Shown piece by piece: positions 16,587 to 20,622 of a stretch of DNA of 20,622 nt. Made by a program: the position numbers and the translations under genes. Position 1 is the first letter of the stretch; each line of letters opens with the position of its first letter. A model generated the notes under the pieces. It had not been told where the DNA came from. It searched no databases and worked only from the letters and a program-made list of their open reading frames with translations. Source of the stretch: DATNFP01 sp035606335 (GTDB lineage Bacteria; Bacteroidota; Bacteroidia; Chitinophagales; Chitinophagaceae); NCBI GenBank assembly GCA_035606335.1, contig DATNFP010000113.1:1-20622 (forward strand). Reading direction: 5' to 3'.

Positions 16587-17150
16587 TTAGTTTAACGGAT
16601 CAGCCTGAACGTTAAAATTTGTACTCATTAAAATTGAGTCGCCAGCAGGCTTTTTGATAAAATTAGCATAGACTCTAATGAACATACTGTCCTGCAGGAA
16701 GTAATTTTTCAATTCAGTATATGTGGATGTCATAGTGACGGTATTCTGATCGTGGGGGACATTATTATTGTAAGCTACGAGCACTTCTGGCTGGTTGGGT
16801 GCGGAAAGATAAATTTGAACCGTATCGATAAAATCAAAGTAGCCACCTACAGGTTTTAATATTTGCATTGTATAGCTTTGGAGCTTTGCAGAATTCACTT
16901 TGCTGGGGCTTGTATTGTATTGGCTTAGAAACTGCTGTGAATAAGTAGGCATGCCATAGGGGGGCAATGAAACCGATATGCCATGAGGAAATGAGTCAAA
17001 ATTTATTAATGTATCGTGGCTTAGATCCGGAAGTCCAAGTACTCCGCTGTATGGTATATTGACATTAATAGTTGCCAGTTTCTTGATCTTTTTACAACTT
17101 ATCGTGCATGCGAGCAATAATATAGCAACCAGATAGGTTTGTATTTTCAT
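16587..17150 (-). CDS. Putative lipoprotein, function unknown
   Basis: The 187-residue protein has a lipoprotein signal: basic start, hydrophobic core and a lipobox ending in CTISC (Cys 19), followed by KK. The mature part is rich in Ser, Thr, Asn and Tyr with alternating hydrophobic residues, suggesting a beta-sandwich (YTMQILKPVGGYFDFIDTVQIYLSAP, about residues 92-117). I do not recognise a family. The residues after the Cys, KKIKKL, do not look like the acidic surface-export signal reported for some Bacteroidota lipoproteins, so a periplasm-facing location is more likely (inference). The start ATG at 17150 is clear. The predicted outer-membrane barrel gene lies 60 bases downstream on the same strand, so the two may work together at the outer membrane. 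Confidence 0.7.
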   Translation of the reverse strand: MKIQTYLVAILLLACTISCKKIKKLATINVNIPYSGVLGLPDLSHDTLINFDSFPHGISVSLPPYGMPTYSQQFLSQYNTSPSKVNSAKLQSYTMQILKPVGGYFDFIDTVQIYLSAPNQPEVLVAYNNNVPHDQNTVTMTSTYTELKNYFLQDSMFIRVYANFIKKPAGDSILMSTNFNVQADPLN

Positions 17151-17259
17151 TTTGACTTTTTTATAAAGATATACGATAATTTGCCAAATCGAAAATGAGT
17201 CCGATAGGGCAATTTGTTGATTTTTATATGAATCTGATTAATTGAGAGCAATAATTTTG

Positions 17260-17440
17260 CCATTTTCTATAAATGAGTAAGATAAAATTTCCCAAATAAT
17301 TTGAAAATTAGGCATTTCCCCATTTTTCTATTGATTATCATTTAGTTAGAAAGTTTTCATTCCCATTTTATACCTCAATAATTCCCCAAACGTACCCCAT
17401 TTTCGAAGAGGGGGAGAAACAGAATAAGAGTGTCCATTTT
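17260..17440 (+). repeat. Iterated CCATTTT motif (five copies)
   Basis: CCATTTT occurs at 17260, 17320, 17363, 17397 and 17434, all on the plus strand, at intervals of 60, 43, 34 and 37 bases. The last two copies extend to the 12-mer CCATTTTCGAAG. The related core CCATT appears on the opposite strand inside the tandem repeat at 17528-17566, so the motifs face each other. Confidence 0.6.
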
Positions 17441-17445
17441 CGAAG
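17397..17445 (+). repeat. 12-bp direct repeat CCATTTTCGAAG
   Basis: Two exact copies, 17397-17408 and 17434-17445, start 37 bases apart and are separated by a G- and A-rich stretch (GAGGGGGAGAAAC). Paired short repeats of this style are what IS21-family ends carry as transposase-binding sites. The link to IS21 is an inference, as no istA or istB remnant is seen. Confidence 0.6.
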
Positions 17446-17527
17446 TGTTCTGATTCTTCCCTGGCTCGCACATGCAAGCTGCAATAAATAGTTTACAACT
17501 TAAAACCGGCTTTTTATGATTATATAA

Positions 17528-17566
17528 AAACTGTATAATGGTAATTTGAAAACTGTATAATGGTAA
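17528..17566 (+). repeat. 17-bp tandem repeat with 22-bp period
   Basis: AAACTGTATAATGGTAA occurs at 17528-17544 and again, exactly, at 17550-17566, separated by TTTGA. It lies about 95 bases before the chrA start. It could be a pair of regulator-binding sites for chrA, or part of an insertion-element end. Each copy also contains TATAAT, but this is not the usual promoter box in Bacteroidota. Confidence 0.75.
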
Positions 17567-17660
17567 AACTTTTTCGAGCAAATATTTAAAGATAAGTTAG
17601 TATATTATTATTTGTAATTCTAATGCTTAATGCTAATCTTACCTCACATATAGATCAGGG

Positions 17661-18782
17661 ATGGGAAAGGGAAATCTGAAAGAAATAGCAAAATTATTTT
17701 TTAAGCTTGGATGTATCTCCTTTGGTGGGCCTGCTGCACATATTGCTATGATGGAAAAGGAGATAGTAGCGAAACAGCAATGGATGGATCACGATCATTT
17801 CCTGGATCTTGTGGGGGCTACGAACCTTATACCCGGACCAAACTCAACGGAGATGACCATGCATTGCGGATATGAGCAAAAAGGATTGAAAGGGCTAATA
17901 GTTGCAGGCGCATGTTTTATTTTTCCAGCAGTTGTTATAACTGCAGCCTTTGCATGGGCTTATCAGCAATACGGTAAACTGCCGGGAGTAACGGCATTTA
18001 TTTATGGGATTAAACCAGCAGTTATTGCCATTATCATATCTGCTCTCATCACTTTGGGGAAAAAGGCTCTTAAGAGTACAACACTATGGATATTAGGGCT
18101 TGCCACTATAACCGCCTGCCTGCTTGGCATGAATGAAATCGCTGCATTGTTCTTATGCGGTTTTGCCGGAATGGTGATCTATTCGCTCAAATCCAGATCA
18201 GGAAATAATATTAATAGCTTTTTCCCATTGCTATTGTTGAAAGCCAATGTAGTAATAAAAGCACCTGCAATAAAAATATTTTTATCGTTTCTTAAGATAG
18301 GAGCTTTGCTGTATGGAGGCGGTTATGTGTTATTTGCTTTTTTGGATGCAGAACTTGTGAGGAAAGGATTACTATCGAGACAACAACTGATAGATGCGAT
18401 AGCTGTTGGGCAATTTACACCGGGCCCTGTGTTATCAACTGCTACTTTTATTGGTTGGCAAATGGGCGGATGGAGCGGGGCACTATTGGCGACCCTGGGA
18501 ATATTTTTACCTTCTTTTGTACTTGTTGGCTTTCTAAATCCATGGGTGCCTAAGCTAAGGAAGATAAAGATATTATCGGCTTTTTTAGATGCAATAAATG
18601 CAGCTTCGGTAGCAGTAATAGCCGCAGTATGTGTACACATGAGCAGAGATGCAATTACAGATTGGAAGACAAGCATTATAGCTTTATTGAGCCTAATAGT
18701 ATTGCTTGTTTTTAAAAAGGTGAATAGCGCGTTTATAGTAATAGGTGGCGCTGCAGCAGGATATTTACTTACTTTTTTATAA
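17661..18782 (+). CDS. chrA: Chromate transporter, CHR family
   Basis: Inner-membrane CHR-family transporter, typically exporting chromate that has entered through sulfate uptake systems. The 373 residues contain both homologous CHR halves. The first (about 8-170) has FFKLGCISFGGPAAHIAMME, then TNLIPGPNSTEM and GYEQKGLKG. The second (about 205-370) has FLKIGALLYGGGYVLFAFL, then IAVGQFTPGPVLSTATFIGWQMGG and GIFLPSF. The paired FGGP/YGGG and PGP motifs are diagnostic. Length is slightly under that of long proteobacterial ChrA proteins but fits a complete two-domain form. ATG 17661 follows CAGGG; no promoter box is clear, and repeats lie 95-400 bases upstream. arsR follows 67 bases after the stop on the same strand, so chrA may be read into the ars genes. 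Other CHR substrates are possible. Confidence 0.9.
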   Translation: MGKGNLKEIAKLFFKLGCISFGGPAAHIAMMEKEIVAKQQWMDHDHFLDLVGATNLIPGPNSTEMTMHCGYEQKGLKGLIVAGACFIFPAVVITAAFAWAYQQYGKLPGVTAFIYGIKPAVIAIIISALITLGKKALKSTTLWILGLATITACLLGMNEIAALFLCGFAGMVIYSLKSRSGNNINSFFPLLLLKANVVIKAPAIKIFLSFLKIGALLYGGGYVLFAFLDAELVRKGLLSRQQLIDAIAVGQFTPGPVLSTATFIGWQMGGWSGALLATLGIFLPSFVLVGFLNPWVPKLRKIKILSAFLDAINAASVAVIAAVCVHMSRDAITDWKTSIIALLSLIVLLVFKKVNSAFIVIGGAAAGYLLTFL

Positions 18783-18819
18783 AAAATGGATTTAAATAAA
18801 ATTTGAATGATCCAACATT

Positions 18820-18845
18820 AATCGTAATATTGCAATTAAACGATT
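18820..18845 (+). promoter_or_regulatory. Candidate ArsR operator over the arsR promoter
   Basis: A 26-bp interrupted palindrome centred between 18832 and 18833. The outer arms AATCGT (18820-18825) and ACGATT (18840-18845) and the inner ATTGCAAT (18829-18836) share the same centre, so 10 of 13 base pairs match. It covers TAATATTG (18825-18832), a 7-of-8 match to the -7 box, and ends four bases before the arsR ATG. Size, symmetry and position fit autorepression by ArsR. Confidence 0.55.
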
Positions 18846-18849
18846 GAAT

Positions 18850-19200
18850 ATGGGAGCCACAAAAACAGATCTATTCTCTAAAAAACAAAATGAAATAGCA
18901 GATATGGCCAAGGCCATTGCACATCCGGCACGGATCGCAATATTGCAACAGATAGTGAAGGTAAATGGTTGTGTATGTGGAGACCTGGTAGATGAATTAG
19001 GATTAGCACAGCCAACTATATCGCAGCATCTAAAAGAGCTGAAAAATATAGGACTGATACAAGGAACTGTAGAAGGAACAAGTATGTGCTATTGCATTAA
19101 TCCCAAAGGATGGGAAAAATACAAGACATTATTTACTGATTTCTTTAAGACATTACCACCTATAGATGCAGGTTGTTGCGGACCTGATTGCTGCAACTAA
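18850..19200 (+). CDS. arsR: ArsR/SmtB-family metalloid-responsive repressor
   Basis: Small winged-helix dimer that represses its own operon until arsenite (or a related metal ion) binds Cys residues. The 116 residues contain the family fold, with the recognition region DLVDELGLAQPTISQHLKELKNIGLI (about 45-70). Cysteines occur in three pairs or clusters: C41-V-C43 just before the DNA-reading helix, C80-Y-C82, and the C-terminal GCCGPDCCN (C109, C110, C114, C115). The first resembles the CVC of E. coli ArsR with one residue inserted before DL; the last recalls the C-terminal vicinal Cys site of Acidithiobacillus ArsR. The ATG at 18850 is chosen over TTG 18844, which lies in the operator palindrome. 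Ten bases separate its stop from the channel gene. Confidence 0.92.
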   Translation: MGATKTDLFSKKQNEIADMAKAIAHPARIAILQQIVKVNGCVCGDLVDELGLAQPTISQHLKELKNIGLIQGTVEGTSMCYCINPKGWEKYKTLFTDFFKTLPPIDAGCCGPDCCN

Positions 19201-19210
19201 AGATAAAAAC

Positions 19211-19852
19211 GTGAAAAAATATTTAGCTGAGTTTTTAGGAACGTATGCACTTGTATTTGCAGGGACAGGTGCAATAATAATTGATCAGGAAACCAATGGT
19301 AGTGTTACTCATGTGGGAGTTGCCATCACTTTCGGACTAATAGTGATGAGCATGATCTATACATTTGGAAACATTTCCGGAGCCCATTTGAATCCTGCGG
19401 TGAGCATTGCATTTGCAGTTGCTAAAAGATTTGACATACAGCAATTACTACCTTATATAGTGAGCCAAATAGCAGGTGCATTATTTGCAAGCATTACTTT
19501 ACGATTGCTATTCCCAAATAATCATTTGCTGGGAACTACATTGCCTGCAGGCAGTGCTATGCAATCGTTCGTACTGGAGTTTATACTTACCTTTTTCTTA
19601 ATGCTGGTAATAATAAATGTAGCTAGCGGCAGCAAAGAACAGGGGATGTTTGCCGGACTTGCTATAGGGGCTGTTGTGGGGCTCGAGGCAATGTTTGCAG
19701 GGCCAATATGTGGGGCGTCGATGAACCCGGCAAGGTCTATCGGGCCGGCTATTATTAGCTGGCAAATTCAATATTTGTGGGTTTATATTGTTGCTCCTAT
19801 TGCAGGGGCTGTCGCGGCCGTTCCGATATTTAAAATAATAAATGGTAAATAA
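19211..19852 (+). CDS. Aquaporin-family (MIP) channel, probable arsenite exit channel (AqpS-like)
   Basis: Six-helix channel with both pore motifs, N61-P-A (SGAHLNPAVS) and N172-P-A-R (GASMNPARS). It has 213 residues from GTG 19211. An in-frame ATG at 19166 lies inside arsR and would add residues encoded by its Cys cluster, so GTG is preferred. By counting from the NPA motifs against E. coli AqpZ, the filter residues are Phe41, Ala160, Ala169 and Arg175. The His and Thr that make AqpZ water-specific are both Ala, predicting a wider pore. It lies between arsR and arsC, whose ATG overlaps its stop by one base. In S. meliloti an aquaporin (AqpS) in the same operon position releases arsenite made by ArsC; the same role is inferred here. 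Glycerol or water transport is the alternative. Confidence 0.9.
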   Translation: MKKYLAEFLGTYALVFAGTGAIIIDQETNGSVTHVGVAITFGLIVMSMIYTFGNISGAHLNPAVSIAFAVAKRFDIQQLLPYIVSQIAGALFASITLRLLFPNNHLLGTTLPAGSAMQSFVLEFILTFFLMLVIINVASGSKEQGMFAGLAIGAVVGLEAMFAGPICGASMNPARSIGPAIISWQIQYLWVYIVAPIAGAVAAVPIFKIINGK

Positions 19853-20250
19853 TGAAGAACGTACTTTTTGTATGTATCGAAAATAGTAACCGCAGCCAAA
19901 TGGCACAAGCATTTGCCAATATATATGGGGAAGGTAAAGTGATGGCCTATAGTGCAGGATCGAAGCCTTCGGGAAAAGTAAATGAAAAGGCTATTGCAGC
20001 GATGAAAGAGTTGGGATATGACTTGACAACCCATCAATCGAAGTCGCTTGATGATTTGCCTGATGTTGTATTTGACTATGCGGTTACTATGGGATGTGGG
20101 GACGCTTGTCCGCTGGTGCGTGCAAAGAATCGGGTAGATTGGGAGATTCCTGATCCGAGGGATATGGACGAAGCAGCTTTTAGGGAGATAAGGGATATGA
20201 TTGGAGATAAAGTGAAGGAACTCTTGAGAGGTGAGTTGAATGGTGGATAG
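19852..20250 (+). CDS. arsC: Arsenate reductase, thioredoxin-coupled (low-molecular-weight phosphatase fold)
   Basis: Cytoplasmic enzyme reducing arsenate to arsenite. The 132 residues follow the LMW tyrosine phosphatase fold. The loop VCIENSNRSQ holds the nucleophile C8 and R14 (CX5R). The redox pair C82 and C86 lies in MGCGDACP, the hallmark of the thioredoxin-dependent ArsC class of Staphylococcus and Bacillus. The DPRD motif (D101) supplies the general acid. The N-terminal Asn and Ser of the loop are those used by arsenate reductases rather than by protein phosphatases. Its ATG overlaps the channel stop (TAATG), implying translational coupling. The C-terminus (ELLRGELNGG) matches normal length. 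No ArsB, Acr3 or ArsA gene is in the window, so arsenite exit would depend on the upstream channel. Confidence 0.95.
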   Translation: MKNVLFVCIENSNRSQMAQAFANIYGEGKVMAYSAGSKPSGKVNEKAIAAMKELGYDLTTHQSKSLDDLPDVVFDYAVTMGCGDACPLVRAKNRVDWEIPDPRDMDEAAFREIRDMIGDKVKELLRGELNGG

Positions 20251-20318
20251 GATTATTCTTCAAACTAAAGGTCTCGCTTAAGCCAATGCGGATATGCGTT
20301 TGTGGCTTGTGTAGTCAA

Positions 20319-20343
20319 AGATTGCTTCGAAGCTCGCAATGAC
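20319..20343. repeat. Short AGATT...AATGAC repeat unit, copy 1
   Basis: 25 bases beginning AGATTGCTTC and ending GCAATGAC, with ATTGC and GCAAT as inverted arms around TTCGAA. A related unit lies at 20462-20515. Sequences of this form occur as dispersed intergenic repeats in many bacterial genomes. That copies occur elsewhere in this genome is an inference. Confidence 0.4.
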
Positions 20344-20461
20344 CCGTTTTATTCTGCTTTTATTCAGCGAGATATTTTACTGGGTTCAATAAAAGTCCCT
20401 TTTTATATTCATCTGTCTTTGTGGTTTGAAAGGTTGTTTTGTCGCAGTACCTTGATTAAGG

Positions 20462-20515
20462 AGATTCTTCACTGCGCGGCTACTGCACATGGCTGAGGGC
20501 TTCGTTCTGAATGAC
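20462..20515. repeat. AGATT...AATGAC repeat unit, copy 2
   Basis: 54 bases beginning AGATTCTTCACTGCG and ending CGTTCTGAATGAC, with short ATTC and GAAT inverted ends. It shares the AGATT, CTTC and AATGAC frame with the unit at 20319-20343. It lies seven bases beyond the folP stop. A 64-codon plus-strand frame (20302-20496) spans both units and is not credible as a gene. Confidence 0.4.
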
Positions 20516-20522
20516 AATGTAC

Positions 20523-20622
20523 CTATGCTTTTTGTAACTGCTCAAAAAGTTTGATGACCTCTATTGCTTCTTTTACATCGTGAACACGGAGAATGTTTGC
20601 TCCTTGCTGCAGGGCAACCATG
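20523..20622 (-). CDS. folP: Dihydropteroate synthase, C-terminal end only
   Basis: The minus strand enters from beyond the window and ends at TAG 20525-20523. The 32 visible residues, MVALQQGANILRVHDVKEAI followed by EVIKLFEQLQKA, match the end of FolP. There the last strand carries RVHDV, whose Arg and His help bind the pterin pyrophosphate, and a final helix closes the barrel. FolP joins 4-aminobenzoate to the pterin in folate synthesis and is the sulfonamide target. The frame is clean and the tail has a normal length. It is convergent with arsC across 272 bases of repeat-like spacer, so the resistance module borders a core gene here. The identification rests on a short fragment but the RVHDV ending is distinctive. 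Confidence 0.85.
   Translation of the reverse strand, partial: MVALQQGANILRVHDVKEAIEVIKLFEQLQKA

Larger units (their letters stand above)
17151..17660. other. 510-base gene-free gap between the divergent lipoprotein and chrA genes
   Basis: AT-rich, with no convincing gene on either strand and no exact TAnnTTTG box facing either neighbour. It holds the iterated CCATTTT motif, the 12-bp direct repeat and the 17-bp tandem repeat listed separately. A 68-codon minus-strand frame at 17375-17581 has no recognisable content and crosses the repeats, so I do not call it. The gap may be the scar of a lost insertion element. Confidence 0.7.

Noticed and set aside
17375..17581. 68-codon minus-strand frame in the gap before chrA
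   Set aside because: It is laid across direct and tandem repeats, with an irregular composition and no family resemblance.
19166..19210. Earlier ATG start for the aquaporin gene overlapping arsR
   Set aside because: The extra residues come from the other frame of the arsR Cys cluster, while GTG 19211 gives the normal MIP N-terminus (MKKYLAEFLGT).
20280..20308. Hairpin after arsC (AAGCCA with TGGCTT)
   Set aside because: Only a six-base stem with a large loop and no T-tract, so not supported as a terminator.
20302..20496. 64-codon plus-strand frame after arsC
   Set aside because: It spans two repeat-like units, has no recognisable domain, and no promoter or ribosome-binding sequence; best seen as intergenic repeat DNA.

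Overview
The window looks like chromosomal DNA of a member of the Bacteroidota, most likely a Chitinophagaceae-like or other gliding-lineage genus (inference). The evidence is a fused MurF-alanine racemase, a fused SecDF, GldF/GldG homologues, a secreted M43 protease with a type IX secretion C-terminal tail, and promoters of the Bacteroidota type (TAnnTTTG at -7) in front of several genes. Most of the window is ordinary housekeeping and envelope DNA. The last 3 kb carries a metal and metalloid resistance module. I see no rRNA, tRNA, CRISPR array, phage gene or intact transposase.

Layout. 1-465: 3' part of a DUF488 gene, convergent with no gap to a membrane-anchored M23 (LytM-type) peptidase (466-1440, minus). 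1588-5222: gldF, gldG and a DUF4340 gene, a probable operon encoding an ABC-type membrane complex, followed by an AT-rich hairpin. 5339-7852: murF-alr fusion, which makes D-alanine and attaches D-Ala-D-Ala to the peptidoglycan precursor. A strong bidirectional terminator separates it from a large T9SS-exported M43 metalloprotease (7916-11062, minus). 11278-14430: secDF with its own terminator. 14513-15256: an MlaE-type lipid transporter permease from a nearly leaderless promoter, with no MlaF or MlaD nearby, then a 63-residue protein with a FlbD-like layout. 15552-17150 (minus): an unrecognised lipoprotein and a predicted outer-membrane barrel.

17151-17660 is a 510-base gap without a gene. 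It contains an iterated CCATTTT motif, a 12-bp direct repeat and a 17-bp tandem repeat, which together resemble a decayed insertion-sequence end. From 17661 everything points rightward: chrA (chromate transporter), arsR, an aquaporin-family channel, and arsC (thioredoxin-type arsenate reductase). The operon has no recognisable ArsB or Acr3 pump. The channel occupies that place, and its predicted selectivity filter reads Phe-Ala-Ala-Arg instead of the water-selective Phe-His-Thr/Cys-Arg. That fits the arrangement known from Sinorhizobium meliloti AqpS, in which ArsC reduces arsenate and arsenite leaves through a channel. A 26-bp interrupted palindrome over the arsR promoter is a good candidate for the ArsR operator. 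The window ends with a repeat-like intergenic stretch and the last 32 codons of folP on the minus strand.
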